A DNA stretch of 36,269 nt from an uncultured Hyphomicrobiales bacterium (GTDB lineage Bacteria; Pseudomonadota; Alphaproteobacteria; Rhizobiales; Beijerinckiaceae). Made by a program: the position numbers and the translations under genes. The notes under the pieces were generated by a model. It made no database searches and was not told where the DNA came from. It was given only the letters and a program-made list of their open reading frames with translations. This document shows, in pieces, positions 8,253-16,071 of this stretch. The first letter of the stretch is position 1. Every line of letters starts with the position of its first letter. Where the stretch lies: contig CAIZGR010000566.1 in assembly GCA_903932535.1 (NCBI GenBank), positions 1-36,269 on the forward strand, written 5' to 3'.

Positions 8253-9635
8253 TCACCCGCCGAGGCGCTTCAGCCACGCCTGTGCCTGCCGCTTCACGTT
8301 GGCCGGCGCCGTGCCGCCGTAGGACGTGCGGCTCTCGACCGAGCGCTCGACGCCGAGCACGCCGAAGGCGTCCTCGCCGATGCGCGGCTCGACGCTCTGG
8401 AGGTCGGCGAGCGAAAGCGCCTCGAGCGCGACGCCGCGCGCCGAGGCGAGCGCGACGATCCGGCCGGTGACGTGATGGGCCTCGCGGAACGGCATTTTCA
8501 GCGTCCTGACCAGCCAGTCGGCGAGGTCGGTGGCTGTGGCGTAGCCGGCGCCGGCCGCAGCCTTCATCCGCCCAGCGTCCGGCGTCAGGTCGTCCACCAT
8601 GCCGGTCATCGCGGCGAGGCAGAGTGACAGCGTCTGAAGCGCGTCGAACACGCCCTCCTTGTCCTCCTGCATGTCCTTGGAATAGGCGAGCGGCAGGCCC
8701 TTCATCACGGTGAGGAGGCCGACCAGCGCGCCGACCACCCGCCCCGTCTTGCCGCGCACCAGTTCCGCCGCATCGGGGTTCCGCTTCTGCGGCATGATCG
8801 AGGAGCCGGTCGAGAAGGCGTCGCTGAGCCGCACGAAGCCGAACTGCGGCGTCGTCCACAGCACGATCTCCTCGGCGAAGCGGGAGAGGTGGGTCGCCGC
8901 GATCGCCGCGGCGCTCAGGGCTTCGAGCGCGAAGTCGCGGTCGGCGACCGAATCGAGCGAATTGGCGGTCGGCCGGTCGAAGCCGAGCGTCTTGGCCGTC
9001 GCCTCGCGGTCGATCGGAAAGGAAGTGCCGGCGAGCGCCGCCGCGCCGAGCGGGCATTCGTTGAGGCGCTTGCGCGCGTCGGCGAAGCGCCCCGCGTCGC
9101 GCCCGAGCATCTCGACATAGGCCATGAGGTGATGGCCGAAGGTGACGGGCTGGGCCGACTGGAGGTGGGTGAAGCCGGGCATCACCATGCCGGCTGCGTC
9201 GAGCGCGCGCGTGGCCAGGGCGCGCTGGAGGCCGGCGATCTGAAGGAGCAGCGCGTCGATCGAGTCGCGCACCCAGAGGCGGAAGTCGACCGCGACCTGA
9301 TCGTTGCGCGACCGGGCGGTATGCAGGCGGCCGGCGGCGGGGCCGACGATCTCGGCCAGCCGGCTCTCGACGTTCATGTGGATGTCTTCGAGCGCGCGCG
9401 AGAAGGTGAATGTCCCGGCCTCGATTTCGGCCTTGACTTGCGTCAGCCCCTTGGCGATGGCCTCGGCGTCCGCCGCCTCGACCACGCCCTGTCGGGCGAG
9501 CATGGCGACATGGGCGAGGGAGCCGGCGATGTCCTGGGCGGCGAGCTTGCGGTCGAAGGCGATCGAGGCGTTGATCTCCTCCATGATTTCAGCCGGGCCG
9601 GCGGCGAATCGGCCGCCCCACATCGCGTTGCTCAT
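8253..9635 (-). CDS. argH: Argininosuccinate lyase
   Basis: A 460-residue enzyme that cleaves argininosuccinate to arginine and fumarate, the last step of arginine synthesis. Length and sequence match ArgH of the fumarase/aspartase superfamily. The signature loop [13 protein letters not shown] (about residues 277-288) carries the catalytic Ser; ARSRNDQV (about 107-114) and [11 protein letters not shown] (about 153-163) are the other conserved active-site blocks, the latter with the conserved Thr-His pair. The start is ATG at 9635 ([10 protein letters not shown]). It is divergent from the tlpA-like gene, with only 27 bases between start codons, a gene pair familiar from Hyphomicrobiales. Confidence 0.97.
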   Translation of the reverse strand: MSNAMWGGRFAAGPAEIMEEINASIAFDRKLAAQDIAGSLAHVAMLARQGVVEAADAEAIAKGLTQVKAEIEAGTFTFSRALEDIHMNVESRLAEIVGPAAGRLHTARSRNDQVAVDFRLWVRDSIDALLLQIAGLQRALATRALDAAGMVMPGFTHLQSAQPVTFGHHLMAYVEMLGRDAGRFADARKRLNECPLGAAALAGTSFPIDREATAKTLGFDRPTANSLDSVADRDFALEALSAAAIAATHLSRFAEEIVLWTTPQFGFVRLSDAFSTGSSIMPQKRNPDAAELVRGKTGRVVGALVGLLTVMKGLPLAYSKDMQEDKEGVFDALQTLSLCLAAMTGMVDDLTPDAGRMKAAAGAGYATATDLADWLVRTLKMPFREAHHVTGRIVALASARGVALEALSLADLQSVEPRIGEDAFGVLGVERSVESRTSYGGTAPANVKRQAQAWLKRLGG

Positions 9636-9662
9636 GACCCTGACGCCCTGGATGGTGAGAGA

Positions 9663-10313
9663 ATGACGACGATCGGCTCCCCGCCGCGCCCGCGAAGCCT
9701 CGTGGCGGCGGCCGTCGGCGCGCTCGCGGGCGCTGCCGCGCTCCTGTTCCTATACGCGACGCTGAAGCCGGCGGACAAGGCCGCTGGAACCTGCCCGGCC
9801 GCTTCCGCGGCGCTGGCGGCGCGGCTCGCTCCGCTCGCTGCGGGCGAGGCCGCCGCCGTCCGGGTCGCCTCCGAACCCGTCATGGCCATGCCGCTCGCCT
9901 TCGAGCGGGGCGACGGGACGAAGACGACGCTCGCCGATTTCCGCGGCCGGGCGGTGCTCCTCAATCTCTGGGCGACGTGGTGCGTGCCCTGCCGGGCCGA
10001 AATGCCGGCGCTCGACCGGCTGCAGGCGGAAAAGGGCGGCAGGGATTTCGAGGTCGTCGCGGTCGACGTCGACACCGCGCGGCTCGAGCGGCGCGGCGCC
10101 TTTCTCGACGGCGCCGGCGTGAAGGCGCTCGAGCGCTTCGCCGATCCGAGCGGCGACGCCTTCGAGACCCTGCGCAAGGACGGAAAGGCGCTCGGCCTGC
10201 CGGTCTCCCTGCTGATCGACCGGGACGGCTGCGAGGTCGCCGCGGTCTCGGGCGCGCTGAAATGGGATTCGCCCGACGCAGCCGCCCTGATCGCCGCGCT
10301 GAAGGGCGGATAG
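9663..10313 (+). CDS. tlpA: TlpA-family membrane-anchored thioredoxin
   Basis: A 216-residue thiol-disulfide oxidoreductase. Residues about 13-33 form an N-terminal membrane anchor/signal segment ([20 protein letters not shown]), putting the thioredoxin domain in the periplasm. The domain (about residues 75-215) has the active site [14 protein letters not shown] and the cis-Pro region [13 protein letters not shown]. In Bradyrhizobium, TlpA reduces copper-centre cysteines of cytochrome oxidase during maturation; the same role is inferred here from family and from its position beside argH. An N-terminal Cys (in TCPAAS) just after the anchor is also reminiscent of TlpA. ATG 9663 has GGTGAGAG immediately upstream. 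It converges on rnhA with an 11-base gap. Confidence 0.88.
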   Translation: MTTIGSPPRPRSLVAAAVGALAGAAALLFLYATLKPADKAAGTCPAASAALAARLAPLAAGEAAAVRVASEPVMAMPLAFERGDGTKTTLADFRGRAVLLNLWATWCVPCRAEMPALDRLQAEKGGRDFEVVAVDVDTARLERRGAFLDGAGVKALERFADPSGDAFETLRKDGKALGLPVSLLIDRDGCEVAAVSGALKWDSPDAAALIAALKGG

Positions 10314-10324
10314 GCGCAGAACCC

Positions 10325-10789
10325 TCAGGGACCGCGCTTGCCGGCCGCGCGCGGGAGATACGGGGCCATGCCGTCGCGGGCGAGCCTGTCGGCGCGCTCG
10401 TTGAGCACGTCGCCGGCGTGACCCCGGACCCACAGCCAGTCGACGTCGTGCTGCGCCGCCGCCGTGTCCAGGCGCCGCCAGAGGTCTTCGTTCTTGACCG
10501 GCTTCTTGTCCGCGGTCCGCCAGCCGTTGCGCTTCCAGCCGGCGAGCCATCCGGTGATCCCGCCGCGCAGATATTGCGAGTCGGTGTGCAGGACGACCGT
10601 GCAGGGGCGGGTCAGCGATTCGAGCGCCTCGATCGCCGCGGTGAGCTCCATCCGGTTGTTGGTCGTCAGCGGCTCGCCGCCTTTCAGCTCCTTCTCGCGC
10701 TCGCCGTAGCGCAGCACCGCGCCCCAGCCGCCCGGCCCCGGGTTGCCGGAACAGGCGCCATCCGTCCAGATCGCCACCCGCCCGGTCAC
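10325..10789 (-). CDS. rnhA: Ribonuclease HI
   Basis: A 154-residue RNase HI, which degrades the RNA strand of RNA-DNA hybrids such as Okazaki primers and R-loops. The catalytic acidic residues are all present: Asp in [14 protein letters not shown], Glu in [13 protein letters not shown], Asp in LHTDSQY, and the His/Asp pair in [17 protein letters not shown]. The [15 protein letters not shown] segment is the basic handle helix. The start is taken as GTG 10789, which overlaps the thrB stop (GTGA) and gives the usual family length; the open frame further upstream is a shadow of thrB. It is translationally coupled to thrB. Confidence 0.95.
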   Translation of the reverse strand: MTGRVAIWTDGACSGNPGPGGWGAVLRYGEREKELKGGEPLTTNNRMELTAAIEALESLTRPCTVVLHTDSQYLRGGITGWLAGWKRNGWRTADKKPVKNEDLWRRLDTAAAQHDVDWLWVRGHAGDVLNERADRLARDGMAPYLPRAAGKRGP

Positions 10790-11751
10790 CGTACGAGCCC
10801 GTAGTCGGCGGCCGACCGGACACGCTGGTGGAAGCGCAGCTTGTCGCGATATTCGAGCGGATTCTTCGGGGCGACCTTGGCCCCCGGCGGGACGTTCAGC
10901 CAGTCGACGAGCCTCGTCAGCATGAAGCGCAGCGCCGCGCCGCGCGCCAGGATCGGGAGCGCCGCGACCTCCGCAGCGTCGAGACGGCGCACCTGCTCGT
11001 AGCGCGCGATCAGCGCCCGGCCCTTGGAAATGTTGAAGGAATTGTCGGGCTCGAAGCACCAGGCGCTCAGACAGATGGCGAGGTCGTAGGCGAACGCGTC
11101 GTTGCAGGCGAAATAGAAGTCGATGAGCCCGGAGAGCTTTTCCCCGAGGAAGAACACGTTGTCGTTGAAAAGGTCGGCGTGGATGACGCCGCCCGGAAGG
11201 CCGGCCGGCCAGCGCGCCTCGAGGTAGGCGAGCTCGGCAGCGCCCTCGTCACGCAAATGTGAAGCGACCGAATCCGCCCGTTCCTCGGCCTCGTGGAACA
11301 GCGGCGGCCAGCCGTCGAGGGAGAGGGCGTTCGCCCGCCGGACCGAAAAGTCCGCGCCGGCGAGATGCATCCGCGCCATCGCCTCCCCGACCTCGCCGCA
11401 ATGCTGGACGTTGGGCCTGCGGATCCACAGGCCGTCGAGGAAGGTGACGATCGCGGCGGGTCGGCCGGCGAGCGTTCCGAGCGCCGTTCCCGCCCGGTTG
11501 CGCACCGGCTGGGGGCAGGTCACGCCGCGCCGGGAGAGGTGCTCCATGAGCCCGACGAAGAAGGGCAGGTCGGCCGCGTCCACCCGCTTCTCATAGAGCG
11601 TGAGGATGAACTGACCCTTCGTTGTGCGCAGGAGGAAATTCGAGTTTTCCACGCCCTCGGCGATGCCCTTGAACGAGACGACCTCGCCGAGATCGTAGAG
11701 GGCGAGGAACGCCTTCAAAGCCTCGTCCGAGACCTCGGTATAGACAGCCAT
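10786..11751 (-). CDS. thrB: Homoserine kinase (ThrB, APH/choline-kinase fold)
   Basis: A 321-residue kinase that phosphorylates homoserine in threonine synthesis. It is of the alphaproteobacterial/Pseudomonas type with an aminoglycoside-phosphotransferase fold rather than the GHMP type. Visible motifs are [19 protein letters not shown] at the N-terminus, [11 protein letters not shown] (nucleotide loop), the catalytic loop [14 protein letters not shown] and the metal-binding [13 protein letters not shown] 11751 gives the family N-terminus; the frame is open 44 codons further upstream, but that part is not conserved-looking. It overlaps rnhA by four bases. In many Hyphomicrobiales ispH sits directly upstream; here it is about 3.2 kb away, with two plus-strand sugar genes in between. 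Confidence 0.95.
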   Translation of the reverse strand: MAVYTEVSDEALKAFLALYDLGEVVSFKGIAEGVENSNFLLRTTKGQFILTLYEKRVDAADLPFFVGLMEHLSRRGVTCPQPVRNRAGTALGTLAGRPAAIVTFLDGLWIRRPNVQHCGEVGEAMARMHLAGADFSVRRANALSLDGWPPLFHEAEERADSVASHLRDEGAAELAYLEARWPAGLPGGVIHADLFNDNVFFLGEKLSGLIDFYFACNDAFAYDLAICLSAWCFEPDNSFNISKGRALIARYEQVRRLDAAEVAALPILARGAALRFMLTRLVDWLNVPPGAKVAPKNPLEYRDKLRFHQRVRSAADYGLVR

Positions 11752-12201
11752 GCGATGCTTTTTGCGTTTGCTCGAAGGGAGATCGGCGTTCCGCTTAGCG
11801 GCGCCCGGAGTGCGCGTCAATTCGCGGCGCCTGTGCGTCGAGTTGTCGCGCGGCGAGTCGGTGTCGCCGGGCGGCTCTCGCAAGGACCCGGATCATTGAC
11901 CTTCGGGCCGTTTGCCCTATCAAGGGCGCATGAGAACGCCCGACTCCCGCTCGGTTTGCGTGGGACGCGGCGTTTGCGGCAAAGGGCCGCGCCGCATTGT
12001 TGGTCGAGATGGGCGCATGGCGCAAGGCAGGAACCTCGACTGGCTCGACATTGGTCTTTCGCGGCGGTATCGCCGGTTGCGAAAGGCGGAACGCCGGTTG
12101 CGCGCGGACGACTCCGCGTGCGACCGCATTCTGCGGCGAACGGCTTCGAGGGGTTTTTGCGGCGACGGTCGGCGCCGGGAGCAGCAAGAGCAGGGGTCAT
12201 C
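11752..12201 (+). other. 450-base divergent intergenic region upstream of thrB and the sugar dehydrogenase gene
   Basis: No credible gene was found. Small frames on both strands are Arg-rich and lack ribosome sites. It must hold promoters for thrB (minus) and the dehydrogenase (plus); the only candidate recognised is the plus-strand element annotated at 11896-11923. It may also contain one edge of the segment that separates thrB from ispH. Confidence 0.5.
11896..11923 (+). promoter_or_regulatory. Possible sigma-70-type promoter for the sugar dehydrogenase gene
   Basis: TTGACC (11896-11901), a 16-base spacer, then TATCAA (11918-11923). Transcription would start near 11930, leaving a leader of about 270 bases before ATG 12202. 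Assigned by eye from the consensus only. Confidence 0.35.
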
Positions 12202-13464
12202 ATGCGAATCGGCGTTTATGGTCTCGGATATGTGGGGCTGACCGGGGCCATTTGCCTTGCGAGCGAAGGGCACGATATCGTCGGCGTCGACGTCAGCGAC
12301 GACAAGGTTCGCAAGATCGCCTCCGGCGCATCGCCCATTCGGGAGCCCGGGCTCGACGCCATGCTCGCCCAGGCGCTGGCTGCGGGACGGCTGCGCTGCA
12401 CTACCGATCCGTACGTGCCGGCGCGAACCTGCGACTTGGCGATCGTGTGCGTCGGCACGCCGAGCGCGCCCGACGGCTCGCACAACATGCGCGATATCGC
12501 GGAGGTCACCCGGCAGATCGCGAGCGGCCTGCGCGAAGCCGGGCGCAAGGAGCGGCTCACCGTCGTCTATCGCAGCACGTTCCGCCCCGGCTCGATCGAT
12601 GGTCTGATCCTTCCGATCTTCGAATCGACGCTCGGCGGCGCGCGCGATTTGGTCGAGGTCGTCTACAATCCGGAGTTCCTGCGCGAGGCGACGGCGGTGA
12701 AGGATTTCTTCCATCCGCCGAAGGTCGTGGTCGGCACCGCGGACGGCAGGCCCTCCGCGCGGGTCGAAGAGATGAACAGGAACCTCGAAGCGCCGACCTT
12801 CACGGTCGGGTATCGCGAAGCCGAGTTCACCAAGTTCGTCGACAACAGTTTCCACGCGCTCAAGGTCGCCTACGCCAACGAGATCGGACGCGTGTGCCTG
12901 AGGCTGGGCATCGACGCCAAGGTGGTTCACGAGATCTTCGTTTCGGACACCAAGCTCAACATCTCGCCCTATTACTTGCGGCCGGGCGGCCCGTTCGGCG
13001 GATCGTGCCTGCCCAAAGACGTGCGCGCGTTGCAGTACATCGCCAACGACGTCGGCGCGAACACCCATGTCATCGACGCGCTGATGCGGTCGAACGACGC
13101 CCACAAGCATTTTCTTTTCACCCGCGCGGTCGAAGGATTGAAGCCGGGGGACAGAATTCTGATGGTCGGACTCGCGTTCAAGTCCGACACCGACGACCTG
13201 CGCGAAAGCCCAAACATCGACCTCGCCCGGAAGCTCATCCAGGGGGGCTACGCCTTGTCGATCTACGATCCGTCGCTGAAGCCCGAGCACCTGATCGGTC
13301 AGAATCTCGGCTACGCCTACACCCACTTGCCTCGGTTGAACGATCTCCTGGTCGACAAGGAAGCCGTGGAGCGCGACGCATTCGACCTTGTGATCGACAC
13401 GAACGGGTCGGCGAGCGCGCTTGCGCTCGAGGCCGCGAAAATCCTCGATATCCATACGCTCTGA
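12202..13464 (+). CDS. Nucleotide-sugar 6-dehydrogenase, AlgD-like (GDP-mannose/UDP-glucose dehydrogenase family)
   Basis: A 420-residue cytosolic enzyme that oxidises a nucleoside-diphosphate hexose to the uronic acid using NAD, in two steps. The Rossmann motif is GLGYVG (residues 7-12). NPEFLREATAVKDF, the GGSCLPKDVRAL block with catalytic Cys269, and a C-terminal FKSDTDDLRESPNIDL nucleotide-sugar segment are all present. The NISPYYLRPGGPFGGSC context and the Cys position close to 268 look closer to GDP-mannose dehydrogenase (AlgD) than to standard UDP-glucose dehydrogenase, but the substrate is an inference. It probably supplies an acidic sugar for the polysaccharide made with the next gene. 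No other alginate genes are present. ATG 12202 gives the canonical MRIGVYGLGYVG start. Confidence 0.9.
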   Translation: MRIGVYGLGYVGLTGAICLASEGHDIVGVDVSDDKVRKIASGASPIREPGLDAMLAQALAAGRLRCTTDPYVPARTCDLAIVCVGTPSAPDGSHNMRDIAEVTRQIASGLREAGRKERLTVVYRSTFRPGSIDGLILPIFESTLGGARDLVEVVYNPEFLREATAVKDFFHPPKVVVGTADGRPSARVEEMNRNLEAPTFTVGYREAEFTKFVDNSFHALKVAYANEIGRVCLRLGIDAKVVHEIFVSDTKLNISPYYLRPGGPFGGSCLPKDVRALQYIANDVGANTHVIDALMRSNDAHKHFLFTRAVEGLKPGDRILMVGLAFKSDTDDLRESPNIDLARKLIQGGYALSIYDPSLKPEHLIGQNLGYAYTHLPRLNDLLVDKEAVERDAFDLVIDTNGSASALALEAAKILDIHTL

Positions 13465-13596
13465 CGCAGAGCAGGGCCTCGCGGCGGGGTTGGCGCGGGG
13501 CTGGCCCGGCGCGAAGCGCGCCGCCGCCGCCGCGACAGCGTTCCTGAGGGTCGCGCAGCGGCGCCTGTCGCAAGACGGCAAAGGTTGGGACGGAAC

Positions 13597-14829
13597 ATGA
13601 CTCAGCATGCGCAATTGCCGACGACCTGCGACAGGACCGCGCTCACCGGCCGCAAGATCCTGATCGTCGTCGAGAACCTGCCGGTCCCTTTCGATCGGCG
13701 GGTGTGGCAGGAATCGCTGGCGCTGGCCGGCGCAGGGGCGGAGGTCTCCGTCATCTGCCCAAAGGGAAAGGGCTACGAGGCCGACGAGGAGGTGATCGAA
13801 GGCGTGAACGTCTATCGTCATGCGCTGCCGCCCGACGGGGATTCGGCGGCGGGCTATCTGCGCGAGTACGCAAGCGCTCTGCTTCACGAGTCGCGGCTGG
13901 CATGGCGGATTTTTTTCAAGCATGGGTTCGACGTGATCCACGCCTGCAATCCGCCCGATCTGATCTTTCTGGTCGCTCTGCCCTTCAAGCTGCTCGGCAA
14001 GAAGTTCGTGTTCGACCATCACGACGTCAATCCCGAACTCTACGTGGCGAAATTCAACCAGCGCGGCTTCTTCTGGCGTCTGCTCGTAATGTTCGAGCGG
14101 CTGACGTTCTTCTTCGCCGACGTGGTCATCTCGACCAACGAGAGCTACCGCAAGATCGCGATCGAACGCGGCAGGAAGAGTCCCGACCGGGTGTTCGTCG
14201 TGCGCAGCGGCCCCGACCTTCGCCGGATTCGCATCCTGCCGGCCGATCCGGCGTGGAAGAAAGGCCGGACCTGGCTCGTCGGCTTCGTCGGGGTGATCGG
14301 CGACCAGGAGGGCCTCGACCTCCTGCTGGAGGCGGTACAGCATATCGTGCGCGACCTCGCGCGCGAGGACATCCAGTTCGTTTTGGTCGGCGACGGGCCC
14401 AGCCGCAAGCGAATGGAGGCGCTGTCGGTGGAAATGGGGCTCGCCGACTTCGTCACGTTCCTCGGCCGCGCGCCGGACGAACAGCTGTTCTCGGTGCTGT
14501 CCACCGCCGACGTGTGCGTCAATCCCGACCGCGTCAACCCGATGAACAACATTTCCACCATGAACAAGATTCTCGAATACATGGTGATGAAGAAGCCGAT
14601 CGTGCAGTTCGACGTGGTCGAGGGCCGCGTGTCGGCCGAGGACGCGTCGGTCTACGCCAAGCCGAACGATCCGATCGACTTCGCCGAAAAGATCGTGGCG
14701 CTGCTCGCCGATCCGGCGCGCCGGGCGCAGGCGGGCGAGATCGGCCGCCGCCGGATCGAGACCGAACTCTCCTGGGCGCATCAGATCCCGAAGCTGATCG
14801 CCGCCTACACGACTCTGTTCAGGACATGA
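13597..14829 (+). CDS. Glycosyltransferase family 4 (WbuB-like)
   Basis: A 410-residue GT-B-fold glycosyltransferase, probably cytosolic or peripheral to the inner membrane. The N-terminal acceptor domain includes VENLPVPFDRRVWQE and DVIHACNPPDLIF, then FDHHDVNPELY. The C-terminal donor domain includes LVGFVGVIGDQEGLDLLL, FVLVGDGPSRKRM, FLGRAPDEQLFSVLSTADVCVNPD and MNKILEYMVMKKPIVQFD. This resembles polysaccharide GT4 enzymes that often sit beside nucleotide-sugar dehydrogenases. ATG 13597 was preferred over an in-frame TTG four codons earlier because GGGACGGA lies just before the ATG. It follows the dehydrogenase by 132 bases and probably uses or works beside its product. Donor and acceptor are unknown. 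Confidence 0.9.
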   Translation: MTQHAQLPTTCDRTALTGRKILIVVENLPVPFDRRVWQESLALAGAGAEVSVICPKGKGYEADEEVIEGVNVYRHALPPDGDSAAGYLREYASALLHESRLAWRIFFKHGFDVIHACNPPDLIFLVALPFKLLGKKFVFDHHDVNPELYVAKFNQRGFFWRLLVMFERLTFFFADVVISTNESYRKIAIERGRKSPDRVFVVRSGPDLRRIRILPADPAWKKGRTWLVGFVGVIGDQEGLDLLLEAVQHIVRDLAREDIQFVLVGDGPSRKRMEALSVEMGLADFVTFLGRAPDEQLFSVLSTADVCVNPDRVNPMNNISTMNKILEYMVMKKPIVQFDVVEGRVSAEDASVYAKPNDPIDFAEKIVALLADPARRAQAGEIGRRRIETELSWAHQIPKLIAAYTTLFRT

Positions 14830-14884
14830 GCGGCATGTCTCGATCCGCCCCACGGAGGACGCGTACCGGAGGGCCTGGCTCTCG

Positions 14885-14960
14885 CCGCCCGAGGCGGACG
14901 CCCTTCGCCTGAGCGCCGGTCCGTCCGCGCCGCCCCGCCCGGAGCCCGGCTTCAGCCGGG
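14885..14960. terminator. Possible hairpins between convergent glycosyltransferase and ispH genes
   Basis: Two short inverted repeats: 14885-14897 (CCGCC-CGA-GGCGG) and 14945-14960 (CCCGGC-TTCA-GCCGGG), the second enclosing the ispH stop codon in its loop. Neither has a T tract, so termination in either direction is only a suggestion. Confidence 0.3.
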
Positions 14961-15935
14961 AGTCTCGACCCGCTCCAACGCTTCGCGCAGATCGCGCGGC
15001 AGCGGGAAGGCCATCGATTCGTCGGTCGTGGCCAGCGTTTCGACCGTTACCTCATAGCGCGCATGCAGAGCCTCGAGGATGCGCTCGACCAGGGCCTCGG
15101 GGGCCGAGGCGCCGGCGGTGACGGCGACGGAGGAGACCGTTGCGAGCGCCGTCCAGTCGATATCGCGCTCGTCTGCGACGAGCTGGGCGGCGCAACCTTC
15201 GCGCTCGGCCACCTCGCGCAGGCGCTGCGAGTTCGACGAGTTCGCCGCGCCGACCACGATGGCGGCTTCGACCAGCCCTGCCGCGGCCTTCACCGCGGCC
15301 TGACGGTTGGTGGTCGCGTAGCAGATGTCCTCGTTCGGCGGCGTATGGATTTCCGGGAAGTGGACCTTCAACGCCGCCACGATCTCGCGCGTGTCGTCGA
15401 CCGACAGGGTCGTCTGCGTCACATAGGCGATCGGCCGCCCGTCGTCCGGAGCGAGGCGCTCGACCTCGTCGATCGAGCTCACCAGCGTGACGGCGCCCGG
15501 CGGCAGCTGGCCCATCGTCCCGATCACCTCCGGGTGCCCAACGTGGCCGATCAGGAGAATTCGCCGGCCGCGCTTGAAATGCGCCAGCGCTTCGCGATGG
15601 ACCTTGGTCACGAGCGGGCAGGTCGCGTCGATCGTGAAGAGATTGCGCGCCTTTGCTTCCTCGGCCACCGTCTTGGCCACGCCGTGCGCCGAGAAGATCA
15701 CCGGATGGGGGCCCGGCGGCGCCTCGGAAAGCTCCTTGATGAAGACGACGCCCTTGGCCTTCAGCGAGTCCACGACGAATCTGTTATGCACGATTTCATG
15801 CCGGACATAGACGGGCGCGCCATAGATTTGCAGCGCCTTCTCGACGATGTCCACCGCGCGCACGACGCCCGCGCAGAAGCCGCGCGGCGTGCAAAGGATG
15901 ACGCGGAGGGGAGGTTTTTGCGGCGTGTCGGACAT
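14952..15935 (-). CDS. ispH: 4-hydroxy-3-methylbut-2-enyl diphosphate reductase
   Basis: A 327-residue [4Fe-4S] enzyme of the MEP pathway that converts HMBPP to IPP and DMAPP. The three cluster cysteines are visible in PRGFCAGVVRA, IDATCPLVTKVH and EDICYATTNRQ. The diphosphate-binding and catalytic histidines and Glu are in VRHEIVHN and IGHVGHPEVIG, and the SSNSQRL block is present. ATG 15935 (MSDTPQKPPLRVILCTPRG) gives the family-typical length. It lies 136 bases downstream of the halogenase-like gene on the same strand, so it could be read through from that operon, but it is housekeeping and presumably has its own promoter. It is separated from thrB by two plus-strand sugar genes. Confidence 0.97.
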   Translation of the reverse strand: MSDTPQKPPLRVILCTPRGFCAGVVRAVDIVEKALQIYGAPVYVRHEIVHNRFVVDSLKAKGVVFIKELSEAPPGPHPVIFSAHGVAKTVAEEAKARNLFTIDATCPLVTKVHREALAHFKRGRRILLIGHVGHPEVIGTMGQLPPGAVTLVSSIDEVERLAPDDGRPIAYVTQTTLSVDDTREIVAALKVHFPEIHTPPNEDICYATTNRQAAVKAAAGLVEAAIVVGAANSSNSQRLREVAEREGCAAQLVADERDIDWTALATVSSVAVTAGASAPEALVERILEALHARYEVTVETLATTDESMAFPLPRDLREALERVETPG

Positions 15936-16071
15936 GGACGACCCTTGGAAGGGCAGGGGCGGGGAGTCAAGCGCCGGAAGGTCTCGGACGTCGATCTCGT
16001 CGTCGAGGCCGCCGCGCGATCGGCGCCGGGTCTCGCGAGCGAAGCGACGGCCTTCCCGACCGGCGAACGGC

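Noticed and set aside
11912-12241. 109-codon plus-strand frame just before the sugar dehydrogenase
   Set aside because: Arg-rich product without a family, overlapping the start of the real gene in another frame and lacking a Shine-Dalgarno sequence.
11920-14853. 977-codon minus-strand open frame over the sugar dehydrogenase and GT4 genes
   Set aside because: The plus strand encodes two clear enzymes with catalytic motifs in the same place; the antisense product is rich in Arg, Asp and His with no domain, a known shadow effect of high G/C at third codon positions.
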